A stretch of DNA of 64,000 nt from Mangrovihabitans endophyticus (GCF_014646155.1 NZ_BMMX01000029.1:1-64000); one strand, 5' to 3'. Positions 17,069-26,310 are shown, counted from the stretch's first letter. Notes: generated by a model from the letters alone, not told the origin. Numbers and translations: made by a program.

Positions 17069-19888
17069 ATGTCGTCCCCCTCCGTGAGCCGCCGCCACCT
17101 GCTCTGGGCTGCCGGGGCCGCCGTCGCCGGCCCGGTCCTCGGCGGTCACACGCCCGCGTCCGCCGCGTCCGGGCGGGACGGTGCGGCTCCGGGGACGGCC
17201 GCGCACGTGCGTCACCCGCAGGGAGCGCACGGCCGCGCCTGTGGCAAGGGGGCCGCGGTCCCTCCGGTGCGCGACGACATCGGTGTGTCGGCGCACCCGT
17301 TTCCGTTCGGCCAAGTCTCGCTGACCAGCAGCCGTTGGCGGGACAACCAGGATCGCACCCGCAACTACCTGCGGTTCGTGGACGTCGAGCGGATGCTCTA
17401 CAACTTTCGCGCCAATCATCGGCTGCCCACCGGGGGCGCCGCGACCAACGGGGGCTGGGACGCGCCCACCTTCCCGTTCCGCAGCCACATGCAGGGCCAC
17501 CTTCTTACCGCGTGGGCGCAGGCCGCCGCGGCCACCGGGGACGCCACGTGCCGGGACCGGGCCGCGCACATGGTGGCCGAGCTGGCCAAGTGCCAGGCGA
17601 ACAATGCCGCCGCCGGGTTCACCGCCGGATACCTGTCGGGCTTCGCCGAGTCGGAGTTCACCGCGCTGGAGAACCGCACCCTGAACAACGGCAACGTGCC
17701 GTACTACTGCATCCACAAGACCCTGGCGGGCCTGCTCGACGTGTGGCGCATCCTGGGGAACACCCAGGCGCGGGACGTGTGCCTGGCGCTCGCCGGGTGG
17801 GTCGACTGGCGTACCGGCCGCCTGACGCACAGCCAGATGCAGGCCATGATGGGCACCGAGTTCGGCGGCATGAACGACGTGCTCGCGGACCTCTATCAGC
17901 AGACCGGCGACGGGCGGTGGCTCACCGCCGCCCAGCGGTTCGACCACGCCGCGGTGTTCGACCCGCTGGCCGCCGGGCAGGATCAGCTCAACGGCCTGCA
18001 CGCGAACACGCAGGTGCCCAAGTGGATGGGCGCGGCCCGGGAATACGAAGCCACCGGGACCACGCGGTACCGCGACATCGCACGCAACTCCTGGGACATC
18101 ACGGTCGGCGCACACACGTACGCGATCGGCGGCAACAGTCAGGCGGAGCATTTCCGCGCACCGGACGCGATCGCCGCCTATCTGAACACGGACACGTGCG
18201 AGGCGTGCAACACGTACAACATGCTGAAGCTGACCCGCGAGCTGTGGCGGATGAACCCGTCCGCCGCGGCCTACTTCGACTACTACGAGCGGGCGCTGTT
18301 CAATCATCTGGTGGGCCAGCAGAACCCGGCCGACGGCCACGGGCACATCACGTATTTCACGCCGCTGAACCCCGGTGGCCGCCGCGGCGTCGGCCCGGCG
18401 TGGGGCGGTGGGACGTGGAGCACCGACTACGACTCGTTCTGGTGCTGCCAGGGCACCGGCGTGGAAACCAACACCAAGCTGATGGATTCGGTCTACTTCT
18501 TCGACGACACCACGCTCACCGTGAACCTGTTCCTGCCGTCGGTGCTGACCTGGGCGCAGCGCGGCATCACGGTCACACAGAAGACCTCGTACCCGGTGAG
18601 CGACACCACCACCCTGCGCGTCACCGGCCGCGTCCGCGGCACCTGGTCGATGCGCATCCGCATACCGGGCTGGACGTCCGGTGCCACGGTCAGCGTCAAC
18701 GGCGCCGCGCAGCACATCGACACCAGCCCCGGCACGTACGCCGTACTGACCCGCTCCTGGTCGTCGGGGGACACGGTGAGCGTGCGGCTGCCGATGAGCG
18801 TGCGGCTGGTGCCGGCCAACGACGATCCGTACGTGGTGGCGGTCGCCTACGGGCCGGTGGTGCTGGCCGGCGACTATGGCGACACCGCCCTGTCCGCGCT
18901 GCCCGCCCTGACCACCGCCTCGGTCACCCGCACCAGCAGCACGAGCCTCGCCTTCACCGCCACCGCGGACGGGTCGCCGGTCGATCTCGGGCCGTTCTAT
19001 GACGCGCAGGGATTCAACTACACGGTCTATTGGTCGGCCGACGGGCGTGCGAGCGGGGCGGCCACCTTCCGGCTCGCCAACGCCGGTACGGGCATGGTGC
19101 TCGGCATCCAGAATATGTCCACAGCGGACGGTGGGCTGGCCGTGCAGTGGGACGACAACGGCACCGCCGACCACGACTGGGCGCTGATGGTGGACGGGTC
19201 CACGGTGCGCCTGCGCAACGCCAACAGCGGGAAGGTGCTCGGCGTGGACGGCATGTCCACCGCGGACGACGCGCACGTCCTGCAATGGAGCGACAACGGC
19301 ACCGCCGACCACCGCTGGACCGTGGTGGATGTCGGAGACGGCACCCACAAGCTGCGCAACGCGAACAGCGGCAAGCTGCTCGGCATCCTGTCCGGGTCCG
19401 CCGCGGCCGGGGCGCAAGTGGTGCAGACGCCCGACGACGGCAGCCGCGACAACCAGTGGCGTTTCCTGCCCAACGGCGCCCGGCGCGTGCAGAATCTCGC
19501 CAGCGGCCTGGTGCTCGGCGTACGCGACATGTCCACCGCCGACGGCGGTCTGGTCATCCAGTGGGACGACAGCGGCACCGCCGACCATCTGTGGACCGCG
19601 GTGGTGGACCCCAGCGGCTATCTGAAGCTGCGCAACGCGCTCAGCGGCAAGGTGCTGGGCGTGGAAGATGCGGCGACCGCCAACGGCTCGCGCGTCGTGC
19701 TGTGGTCCGACACCGGCACGGACGACCACCTGTGGCGGTTGCGGTACGGCGCGGGCGGCTACTTCCGCCTGCAGTGCGCGGGCGGTGGGCGGGTGCTCGG
19801 CGTGTCCGGCGCCTCCACCGAGTGGGGCGCCCAGGTGATCATTTGGGACGACGACGGCTCCGACGACCACCTGTGGCGATTCATCTGA
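17069..19888 (+). CDS. Secreted beta-L-arabinofuranosidase-type enzyme, GH127, with two ricin-type lectin domains
   Basis: ATG 17069 follows AGGAGG by 5 bases; an earlier in-frame start at 17003 lacks this. The 939-residue product opens with a Tat-type signal (SRRHLLWAAGAAVAG). The GH127 (DUF1680) catalytic region spans about 70-650. The zinc-thiolate centre known from HypBA1 is visible: Glu378 and Cys380 in CEACNTYN, and Cys459-Cys460 in WCCQGTG, the first being the expected nucleophile. The C-terminal ~275 residues hold six QWDDNGTADH-like repeats, i.e. two beta-trefoil ricin/CBM13 domains for carbohydrate binding. It should release beta-linked arabinofuranose from plant glycans outside the cell. 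Promoter LacI site and neighbouring GH54/AbfB genes agree with an arabinose-polymer programme. Confidence 0.92.
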   Translation: MSSPSVSRRHLLWAAGAAVAGPVLGGHTPASAASGRDGAAPGTAAHVRHPQGAHGRACGKGAAVPPVRDDIGVSAHPFPFGQVSLTSSRWRDNQDRTRNYLRFVDVERMLYNFRANHRLPTGGAATNGGWDAPTFPFRSHMQGHLLTAWAQAAAATGDATCRDRAAHMVAELAKCQANNAAAGFTAGYLSGFAESEFTALENRTLNNGNVPYYCIHKTLAGLLDVWRILGNTQARDVCLALAGWVDWRTGRLTHSQMQAMMGTEFGGMNDVLADLYQQTGDGRWLTAAQRFDHAAVFDPLAAGQDQLNGLHANTQVPKWMGAAREYEATGTTRYRDIARNSWDITVGAHTYAIGGNSQAEHFRAPDAIAAYLNTDTCEACNTYNMLKLTRELWRMNPSAAAYFDYYERALFNHLVGQQNPADGHGHITYFTPLNPGGRRGVGPAWGGGTWSTDYDSFWCCQGTGVETNTKLMDSVYFFDDTTLTVNLFLPSVLTWAQRGITVTQKTSYPVSDTTTLRVTGRVRGTWSMRIRIPGWTSGATVSVNGAAQHIDTSPGTYAVLTRSWSSGDTVSVRLPMSVRLVPANDDPYVVAVAYGPVVLAGDYGDTALSALPALTTASVTRTSSTSLAFTATADGSPVDLGPFYDAQGFNYTVYWSADGRASGAATFRLANAGTGMVLGIQNMSTADGGLAVQWDDNGTADHDWALMVDGSTVRLRNANSGKVLGVDGMSTADDAHVLQWSDNGTADHRWTVVDVGDGTHKLRNANSGKLLGILSGSAAAGAQVVQTPDDGSRDNQWRFLPNGARRVQNLASGLVLGVRDMSTADGGLVIQWDDSGTADHLWTAVVDPSGYLKLRNALSGKVLGVEDAATANGSRVVLWSDTGTDDHLWRLRYGAGGYFRLQCAGGGRVLGVSGASTEWGAQVIIWDDDGSDDHLWRFI

Positions 19889-20000
19889 CCGGCGGATCGT
19901 TCATCATCACTTGCCAAGTGGAACACTTCCTTGGAATATGGCGAGGCGCGTTTTCCCAAACACCGCACGTCATGCTCCGCCGCCACGGAACGGAAGTGCA

Positions 20001-20927
20001 TTGTCCACACAGGGTGACTCGTCGGCGCCGCTGCGCGTCGGCGGCTGGATACCACCACAGGACCCGGCATCCCCGGAGTCCAGCCTGCCACCGGAGGCGC
20101 CGACCGCCGGTGCCGCCGACACGGTCGTGCTGCACCTCCCTGCGCCCGCCGACACGCCGACCACCTCCGGCCCGCGCCGGCCGGTCCTCACCGCGTGCGC
20201 GGCGCTCGGCGTGCTGATCATCACCGGGATCGCCGCGTACACGTTGGGCCGTCCCGGCGGCATCGGCACGCCCCGCTTCATGGCTCAGCCGCCGGCCAGC
20301 ACCGCGCCCGCCGCGACACCCGCCACGACGGCACCCGCGTCCGCCCACGCCGCCGAGCCGCTGCCCTCGCTGACCCAGGTCGCCGCCCGGGAAACCAGCA
20401 CACCGGCCGCCGCCGCGTCACCGTCCGCCGGGGCCCGCAGCAAGCCGGCGACCAGCAAGAAACCCGCCGCCTCGGCGACCCCGACCACGCAGGCACCGCA
20501 CCGCGGCCCGCTGCCGGTCGGCTCCTCGGCCGGGCTGGAACCCTCCGGCATGCCCGGTTATCGCCTCCGGCACCGCAACCACCGCGGCCGGGTGGACCGG
20601 ATCACCACGCGCAGTTCCGCACTGGACCGCGCGGACTCCACCTTCGCCGTGCGCGCCGGGCTGGCCGACGACAGTTGCGTCTCGCTGGAATCCACCAACT
20701 ACCCGGGCCAGTTCCTGCGCCACCGAAACTCCCGCCTGTGGCTGGACCGCCGCGACGGGTCGGCGCTCTACGCGGCGGACGCCACCTTCTGCCCGGTCGA
20801 GGGGCGGCTCGGCGACTCCGTGTTGCTGCGGTCGAAGAACTACCCGGACAGGTACCTGGCGGTGCGGCACGGCCAGGTGAGTCTCAGCCGGCACGCGACG
20901 CCGTTCACCGTACGTCCGGCGCTCTGA
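20001..20927 (+). CDS. Single-pass membrane protein with extracellular AbfB (CBM42) domain
   Basis: The likely start is TTG 20001 with CGGAAG 5 bases upstream; in-frame ATG 19938 is the alternative. The 308-residue protein has a ~60-residue cytoplasmic part, one transmembrane helix (about 61-83) and a long Ala/Pro/Thr/Ser stalk. The C-terminal AbfB beta-trefoil (about 180-308) has FLRHRNSRLWLD and RYLAVRHGQVSL repeats. There is no catalytic domain. It probably displays an arabinose-binding domain on the cell surface, perhaps tethering substrate near the secreted GH54 and GH127 enzymes upstream. It is separated from the GH127 stop by about 110 bases and is convergent with the hydrolase gene beyond the repeat locus. 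Confidence 0.75.
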   Translation: MSTQGDSSAPLRVGGWIPPQDPASPESSLPPEAPTAGAADTVVLHLPAPADTPTTSGPRRPVLTACAALGVLIITGIAAYTLGRPGGIGTPRFMAQPPASTAPAATPATTAPASAHAAEPLPSLTQVAARETSTPAAAASPSAGARSKPATSKKPAASATPTTQAPHRGPLPVGSSAGLEPSGMPGYRLRHRNHRGRVDRITTRSSALDRADSTFAVRAGLADDSCVSLESTNYPGQFLRHRNSRLWLDRRDGSALYAADATFCPVEGRLGDSVLLRSKNYPDRYLAVRHGQVSLSRHATPFTVRPAL

Positions 20928-21084
20928 CCCGTACGGCCCGTGCCGCCCGTGCCGCCCGTGCCGCCCGTGCCGCCCGTGCCGCCCGTGCCGCCCGTGCCGC
21001 CCGTGCCGCCCGTGCCGTGCCCCGCGTACCCGATCCGGGCACAGCCGGCCGCATCTTCAGCGGCGAGGTCGGGTACGCGCCGAC
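20928..21084. repeat. 9-bp tandem array (GCCGCCCGT) after the AbfB gene
   Basis: About nine uninterrupted copies of GCCGCCCGT run from about 20940 to 21020, then a unique stretch leads to the palindromic element at 21085. The array forms the left flank of a convergent intergenic region and has no gene. Confidence 0.85.
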
Positions 21085-21152
21085 GATCTTGGACTTTGTG
21101 GTCGGATATGTACGATCTAGACCCCTAAATCGCCCACCCAAAGTTCAAGATC
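21085..21152 (+). repeat. 68-bp palindromic element, copy C (forward, solitary)
   Basis: Ends are GATCTTGGACTTTGTGGTCGG and AAAGTTCAAGATC. The left 23 bases match copy F exactly; the middle is diverged. It is the only copy in the window without a reverse partner. It lies between convergent genes and between two tandem arrays. Confidence 0.8.
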
Positions 21153-21237
21153 GGCGTGGCCGTGGCCGTGGCCGTGGCCGTGGCCGTGGCCGTGGCCGTG
21201 GCGGTGGCGGGGCAGGGCAGGGCAGGGCAGGGCGGGG
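21153..21237. repeat. Hexanucleotide (GTGGCC) and pentanucleotide (GGGCA) arrays
   Basis: About nine GTGGCC units follow copy C directly, then about four GGGCA units, ending one base before the stop codon of the minus-strand hydrolase. Such simple arrays are prone to length change. Confidence 0.85.
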
Positions 21238-23916
21238 TCAGGTGGCGTCCGTGACGGTGCCTGTCACCGACCCCAGGTCCTGGATCTCCCGCCCCGAGCC
21301 GTGCAGGTCCAGACGGATCTGCTCGGCCGGTTCCGGCAGGTTGTCGGTGATCGTCGGAATCGTCATCTCGCCGGTCAGGGTGCCCGGCTCGATCACCGTC
21401 CACGGCGCCAGGAACAGGGTGGACAGCGGGCGGCTCGGCTCCGGAAACTCGTACGCCACGTCGAACAACCAGTCCGGGTCCACGTCCGTCGTGGACAGTT
21501 CCGGGCCGTCCGGTGCGACCACGTAGCCCGTCGCGTACATCTCGATGTCCGCCGGTGCCGACAGGGTGAACCGCCACCGCAGCGTGCCGCCCTCGGCGAC
21601 GGTGTCCGCGACCGGTTCCACGGTGAAGCTCGGCGCCGGGTCGTCGTCGCGGATGTCCGCCTCGCCGATGAAGTCGCCGACCTGCAACCCGCGGATCGCC
21701 TTGAGGCCGATGGCGTACACCTGGTCGCGACCGAAACGAGTGTTGCCCTGCACGGTGATCGGCACCGGGATGCGGTGCTGGCCGGGGCGCACGGTGGCCA
21801 CCCAGGAGCGGGATTCGAGGGTGAGGCCGTCGACGACGAACACCCGGACCTGGCCGCCGCCGCGCCCGGTCACCCGCACCGGCACGGTCACGGTGTGCGC
21901 GCCGTCGTCGCCCTCGTCCACGGCGATGCTGCCGACGTCGAGGCGCGGCAGCGCGGTCTGGTGCGGTGCCGGCATGCCGGCGTGCCAGCCCCACGCGTCG
22001 ACAAGCCAGGCCGATCCCTGCGCACTGCGGGGGATCAGGCGAAGCCGGGCGACCGAGGTGAGGCCGCGCAACGGCACCCGCACCTCCTGCGCCCAGTATC
22101 GCTGCACGAGCTCCGAGCCGGGCACGCCGTCGAGGCGCACCTCGCCGAGGTCGGCGCTGCGACCCCGGCGGTCGGTGGCGACCACGTCGAGCCGGGTGCC
22201 GGTGCTGCCGGGCGGCACGATGATGCGCATCGCCAGGGTTCCGGTGGCCTGCTGCGGACGGGCCGGGCGGATCACGGTGGACTGACCCGGCGCGGACCAG
22301 GTCATGGCGACGGCGTACCGGCCGGGCTCGTCGGGCAGGTCGCCGAACGGCACGAAGTGCGGCGACAGGCTGCTGTATTTCTCCGGCGGCAGGCAGGACC
22401 GGGCCGGATCCGGGTCGACCTGCTCGCAGAGCCGCCCGCCGCCGCTCACCCGCAGCGTGCGGTCGGGGATCACGGCCGGGGTGCGCGCGGCGCCGATCGC
22501 GTGGTTGAGCACCCGCGCGGGTCCGGCGGACGATGCCCGTACGCCGGAGCCGTCCAGCAACGGACGGACCCGGTCGTCGCCGGCCACGAACAGGCGTGCC
22601 GCCGCGGCGATGTAGACCGCGCCCACCCGTTGTTGCTGCGCCGGGGTCAGCCGGGTGGGCAGGCCGCCGGCGCACAGCGGGTCGTCGAGGTCGGTGGGAA
22701 AGTCGTCGAACGCGGGGGCCGCGGCCAGTCCGGGCGTCCATTCGGTGTTGAAGAAGTTGTGGTTGGCGCCCACCACGTAGAGCGCGCCGTGCAGGGCCTT
22801 GCCGCGGCTCACCCCGCGGGTGGCATCCAGATACATCTCGCCCTGCAGGTCGAAGACGTCGCCGTCGCAGCCGGGCAGGATGGTCGCGGTCGGCACGTCC
22901 GGCGCCGGGTTCTGGCCGAAGATGGTCGGGCCGATCATCAGCATGCCGCGGATCCGCCAGCGCACCGGGCCGGGGTAGCCGTCCTGCGCGTCGGGTGGCG
23001 GGTTCAGGCTGTCCATCGCGGCGCGGTTGACGCCCTCGCCGCCCCGGGAGTGTCCCATCAGGAACACCCGGGACAGGTCCGCGCGCGGCGCGGCGCGCAC
23101 GATGGCCGGGGCCGCCGCCCGGCGCGTACCGGACCAGTCCGCCCACCGCGCGAGATGCCGGCGGATCAGCGACGACCGGGCTTGCGCGCCGCCGTCCTCG
23201 TCGAGGTAGTCCTGTGCGTTGATCCCGTTGGCCGAGATGGACACGGTCACGTAGCCCTGCGAGGCGAGCAGTTCCTGCGCCGGTCGGTATCCGCGGTAGC
23301 TGGGCACCGCGTGCGCACCCTCCGGGCATGGCCATTCGGCGCTGAAGTCCTCGTCGTTCACATAGCAGGTGAAGTGCCGGCCGTGCAGGAACAACGCCAA
23401 CGGCCGGCGGCCGTGTGCGCCCCGCGGGGCGACGACCAGCGCCTGCATCTCGACGAGCTCCGGATAGCCGGGCAGGGTGATGCCGGGCAGCGTGTATTCG
23501 CCGGCCACGGTGGCGTACCGGCCCGGTTTCCCGGGGTCGACCGAGTGCGCCGGCCGTTGCGGCGGGAAGTGCGGCGCCGGGCCGCGGTGCAGCGCTCGCG
23601 GGGCGTTCTGGTCGAGCCGTCGCCCGGCGGCACGGACCTGCAGGTCGGTCAGCGGCTCGGTGCCGTCCCGCGGCAGGGTGTAGGTGCGCTGGTCGACGGT
23701 GTGGGCGCGGCCGAGCAGGCGGTCGCCGGCCCAGAACTCGACCGCGGCGTCCCCGGTCGGCACGGGCTGGGCGGCCTGCCAGGTCAGCGCGTCGGCGGTG
23801 ACCCGCCACTGCCGGCCGGGCGGGTCGGAGGGCGCGGCGGCGGCCGGACCGGCCACGCTCAGACAGCCGGCGACGAGGCCGAAGACCAGGGCCACGGCAG
23901 GGACGACTCTGCGCAT
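21238..23916 (-). CDS. Secreted alpha/beta-hydrolase (lipase/esterase-like) with C-terminal Calx-beta-like region
   Basis: ATG 23916 is chosen (GGGGGT upstream; an in-frame ATG at 23931 is alternative). The 892-residue protein has a signal peptide with a lipobox-like LVAGC, so it may be a lipoprotein or be cut after AAAA. The hydrolase domain (about 120-470) has LFLHGRHF for the oxyanion hole and the nucleophile elbow GHSRGGEG; an acidic residue near DGDVFD and a His in GANHNFFN are candidates for the rest of the triad. The C-terminal ~200 residues (VDEGDDGAHTVTVPV, VAEGGTLRWRFTLS) look like Calx-beta/immunoglobulin-like repeats. The substrate is unknown. The gene ends at the GTGGCC array. 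Confidence 0.8.
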   Translation of the reverse strand: MRRVVPAVALVFGLVAGCLSVAGPAAAAPSDPPGRQWRVTADALTWQAAQPVPTGDAAVEFWAGDRLLGRAHTVDQRTYTLPRDGTEPLTDLQVRAAGRRLDQNAPRALHRGPAPHFPPQRPAHSVDPGKPGRYATVAGEYTLPGITLPGYPELVEMQALVVAPRGAHGRRPLALFLHGRHFTCYVNDEDFSAEWPCPEGAHAVPSYRGYRPAQELLASQGYVTVSISANGINAQDYLDEDGGAQARSSLIRRHLARWADWSGTRRAAAPAIVRAAPRADLSRVFLMGHSRGGEGVNRAAMDSLNPPPDAQDGYPGPVRWRIRGMLMIGPTIFGQNPAPDVPTATILPGCDGDVFDLQGEMYLDATRGVSRGKALHGALYVVGANHNFFNTEWTPGLAAAPAFDDFPTDLDDPLCAGGLPTRLTPAQQQRVGAVYIAAAARLFVAGDDRVRPLLDGSGVRASSAGPARVLNHAIGAARTPAVIPDRTLRVSGGGRLCEQVDPDPARSCLPPEKYSSLSPHFVPFGDLPDEPGRYAVAMTWSAPGQSTVIRPARPQQATGTLAMRIIVPPGSTGTRLDVVATDRRGRSADLGEVRLDGVPGSELVQRYWAQEVRVPLRGLTSVARLRLIPRSAQGSAWLVDAWGWHAGMPAPHQTALPRLDVGSIAVDEGDDGAHTVTVPVRVTGRGGGQVRVFVVDGLTLESRSWVATVRPGQHRIPVPITVQGNTRFGRDQVYAIGLKAIRGLQVGDFIGEADIRDDDPAPSFTVEPVADTVAEGGTLRWRFTLSAPADIEMYATGYVVAPDGPELSTTDVDPDWLFDVAYEFPEPSRPLSTLFLAPWTVIEPGTLTGEMTIPTITDNLPEPAEQIRLDLHGSGREIQDLGSVTGTVTDAT

Positions 23917-23999
23917 CGTGCATACCCCCATCGACGAGTCGAATCCCTGTCTGTCTAGTCGACGGGTGCAAATGTCTCGATGATCACCTCATGTGTTGG

Positions 24000-24554
24000 T
24001 CACGCGGGGTCATGCCGTGCGGCGAGCGCGTCCAGGTCGCGTTCGGCGTACAGCCGGTGCTCCCACTCCTCGTTCAGCACCGTCAGCAGGACCTCGCGCA
24101 TCGGGTAACGGCGCGGCCGGGGCCAGCCGGGACCCGCCACCGGCTCGGTGCCGCCGTCCAGCGCCCGCTCGGTGAGACCGTCGACGAGCTCCCGTACGCT
24201 CGACATCCGGTCCTGCCGCAGTGTCAGCACCTCGTCCAGGGACGGCCGCACGACCCGGTCCCGCGGCACGCCCGGCGTGTCCGGCATCTCGTCCCACGGC
24301 AGGTCCAGCGGGTGCCACGGCGCGGGGTCGCCGTTGATCGTCACGTTCAGGAGTTCCCCGGTGATGTCGACGTTGCCGAGTTCCACCCCGCGCATCACGA
24401 CATGCTGCAGATCCACGCCGCGAAGCTGGGCGCCGCTCAGGTCGACGGCCCGCAACCGAGCGCCGCTGAGATCGACGTCGTCGAAGCTCGCGCCGGTCAT
24501 GGTCACGCGTCGGAAAACCGAGCCGGTGAGGTCGTCATCGACGAAGTCCGCCAT
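24000..24554 (-). CDS. Pentapeptide-repeat protein with C-terminal DinB-like region
   Basis: The 184-residue protein starts with about 14 pentapeptide-like repeats (LTGSVF, MTGASF, LSGARL, LSGAQL and so on), a right-handed beta-helix. Helical sequence follows (about 95-184) with RQDRMSSVRELVDGL and LNEEWEHRLYAERDL, which resembles the DinB_2 metal-binding bundle. Such fusions occur in actinomycetes; the function is unknown. It is 48 bases downstream of arsC on the same strand and may be co-transcribed with the arsenic genes. Confidence 0.75.
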   Translation of the reverse strand: MADFVDDDLTGSVFRRVTMTGASFDDVDLSGARLRAVDLSGAQLRGVDLQHVVMRGVELGNVDITGELLNVTINGDPAPWHPLDLPWDEMPDTPGVPRDRVVRPSLDEVLTLRQDRMSSVRELVDGLTERALDGGTEPVAGPGWPRPRRYPMREVLLTVLNEEWEHRLYAERDLDALAARHDPA

Positions 24555-24602
24555 GACCTGACGATAGCCGGGCCGGACGGGGACGCTGGCTCTCCGCCGG
24601 GA

Positions 24603-25016
24603 TCAAGTCCCCTCCGCCGGGATCAAGTCGGCCAGCAGGTCCGTCACCCGTGCCCTGATCTCGTCGCGAATCGGCCGCACCGCCGCGACGTCCTTGCCCG
24701 CCGGGTCGTCCAGCTTCCAATCCTCGTACCGCTTGCCGGGGAAGATCGGGCACGCGTCGCCGCAGCCCATGGTGACGATGACGTCGGACTCCTCGGCGGT
24801 CTTCCAGAGCAGCTTGGCCGGCGTCCGGCCGGTGATGTCGATGCCGACCTCGCGCATGGCCTCGACCGCCGCGGGGTTGATCTGGTCGGCGGGTTCCGAG
24901 CCGGCGGACCGCACCTCGACCGCATCGCCGGCCAGGTGGCGCAGCCAGCCGGCGGCCATCTGGGACCGACCGGCGTTGTGCACGCAAACGAAGAGGACGC
25001 TGGGTCTGCCGTTCAT
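24603..25016 (-). CDS. arsC: Arsenate reductase, low-molecular-weight phosphatase type
   Basis: The 137-residue protein has the CX5R loop as CVHNAGRSQ near the N-terminus, then MGCGDACPIFPG with the redox Cys residues and a DDPAGKD region, all typical of thiol-dependent ArsC. It reduces arsenate to arsenite in the cytoplasm. Its ATG overlaps the stop of the upstream aquaporin gene (ATGA, 25013-25016). The stop arises in a tandem 20-bp duplication (about 24594-24633): the first copy encodes DLIPAEG and the second, out of frame, supplies the TGA. The C-terminus may therefore be slightly altered from the ancestral one. Confidence 0.93.
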   Translation of the reverse strand: MNGRPSVLFVCVHNAGRSQMAAGWLRHLAGDAVEVRSAGSEPADQINPAAVEAMREVGIDITGRTPAKLLWKTAEESDVIVTMGCGDACPIFPGKRYEDWKLDDPAGKDVAAVRPIRDEIRARVTDLLADLIPAEGT

Positions 25017-25819
25017 GATCGACTCCTGGGTGGTGCGGCGTTATCGGTGGGCGCGCTCTTCTCGGTGGATTCGACAGGCACGGCGGTGTGGGGCTCGGCC
25101 GGGTGGGCGACGACCACCGCGTCCGCCGCCGAACCGGCATCCGGATACAGCGCGAGCACCAGCGCCGTCGCGACGATCAGCCCGGCGAGCTGGGCGACGA
25201 TGAATCCCGGTACGGAGGAGGGCGCGATGCCGGCGAAGGTGTCGGTGACCGCGCGGCCCACAGTGACCGCCGGGTTGGCGAAGCTGGTGCTGCTGGTGAA
25301 CCAATAGGCGGCGCCGATGTAGGCGCCGACGGCGGCCGGTGCCACGGCGGCGCGTCCGGACCGGGCCAGGGCGAAGACCAGCGCCACCAGTCCGGCGGTG
25401 GCGACGACCTCACCGAGCCACAGATGCCCGGCGGCGCGCTCGGTGTGCGACAAGGTCACCGGATCGAGGTCGAACATGAGGTTTGCGAGCACCGATCCGG
25501 CGAGCGCGCCGACCGTCTGGGCGGTGACGTAGCCGGCCAGGTCGGCACCGGACAGTCCGGTGCCGGCACGCCGGCCGAGTAGCCAGTCGGCGGCCGACAC
25601 CACCGGGTTGAGGTGCGCTCCGGAGACCGGGCCGAAGATCAGGATGAGGGCGGCCAGCGCGAACGCGGTGGCCACCGAGTTCTCCAGCAACTGCACCCCG
25701 ACGTCGCCGGGGGACAGACGACTGGCCATGATGCCGGAGCCGACGACGGCGGTGACGAGCAGCCCGGTGCCGGTGAACTCGGCCAGCAGGCGCCGCCACA
25801 GTGGTGCTAGACGCATCAT
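25013..25819 (-). CDS. MIP/aquaporin family channel, AqpS-like arsenite channel
   Basis: The 268-residue protein has six membrane segments and the two half-helix motifs as HLNPVV and FANPAVT, the MIP signature (the first is NPV rather than NPA). It lies between arsR and arsC with a 2-base gap and a 4-base overlap. The same order arsR-aqpS-arsC is known from Sinorhizobium meliloti, where arsenite made by ArsC leaves through AqpS. The same job is inferred here. A polar ~35-residue C-terminal tail follows the last helix. Confidence 0.88.
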   Translation of the reverse strand: MMRLAPLWRRLLAEFTGTGLLVTAVVGSGIMASRLSPGDVGVQLLENSVATAFALAALILIFGPVSGAHLNPVVSAADWLLGRRAGTGLSGADLAGYVTAQTVGALAGSVLANLMFDLDPVTLSHTERAAGHLWLGEVVATAGLVALVFALARSGRAAVAPAAVGAYIGAAYWFTSSTSFANPAVTVGRAVTDTFAGIAPSSVPGFIVAQLAGLIVATALVLALYPDAGSAADAVVVAHPAEPHTAVPVESTEKSAPTDNAAPPRSRS

Positions 25820-25821
25820 GA

Positions 25822-26244
25822 TCAGTGGACCGTGGCCGAGGTGGCGTCCTCGGCCGCCTGCAGGAACTCCGCGAGGCGGTGCAGCGCCTCCGGGCGGGGA
25901 CGGTAATAGACCCAGCTCGCGCGGCGTTCGGCTTCGACCAGCCCCGCCTCACGCAAGGTGCGGAGATGGTGCGAAATGGTCGGCCCGGACAGGTCGAAGG
26001 CGGGCGTAAGGTCGCAGACGCAGATCTCACCGCCGGGCGCGCCCGCGATCATTGACAGCAGCCGCAGCCGGACCGGGTCGCCCAATGCACGGAACGCCCC
26101 TGCCAGCGCGAACGTCGTCTCCGCTGCCGGGGGCGTACCGGACGGGCGTTCGTGCACTGCTGGCCCTTCCAGGGTGGTTGGCCCATCCGGGCTGATTGAC
26201 CCATCCGGGCTTGTTGGCCCATCGTGAGCTGCTGGTTTAGACAC
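25822..26244 (-). CDS. arsR: ArsR-family arsenic-responsive repressor
   Basis: GTG 26244 gives 140 residues; the frame is open further upstream without homology. An N-terminal tail with repeated PDG/SPDGP units precedes the winged helix (about 45-135): LGDPVRLRLLSMIAG, then GGEICVCDLTPAF with the Cys pair of the inducer site (ELCVCDL motif of ArsR), then ISHHLRTLREAGLV. It should repress arsR-aqpS-arsC until arsenite binds. The start codon lies in the palindrome TAGAC-ACTA-GTCTA, a candidate self-operator. Confidence 0.9.
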   Translation of the reverse strand: MSKPAAHDGPTSPDGSISPDGPTTLEGPAVHERPSGTPPAAETTFALAGAFRALGDPVRLRLLSMIAGAPGGEICVCDLTPAFDLSGPTISHHLRTLREAGLVEAERRASWVYYRPRPEALHRLAEFLQAAEDATSATVH

Positions 26245-26251
26245 TAGTCTA
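26238..26251. promoter_or_regulatory. Candidate ArsR operator over the arsR start
   Basis: TAGAC (26238-26242) and GTCTA (26247-26251) form a perfect dyad with centre ACTA, overlapping the arsR GTG at 26244. A TTGACA (26254-26259, plus strand) next to it could serve the divergent acetyltransferase gene, so one site could control both directions. Confidence 0.5.
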
Positions 26252-26310
26252 GGTTGACACAATTCGAAGCCGCATGCCAGCGGCGCCACGATCGGTGGAG
26301 GGACAAGGCC

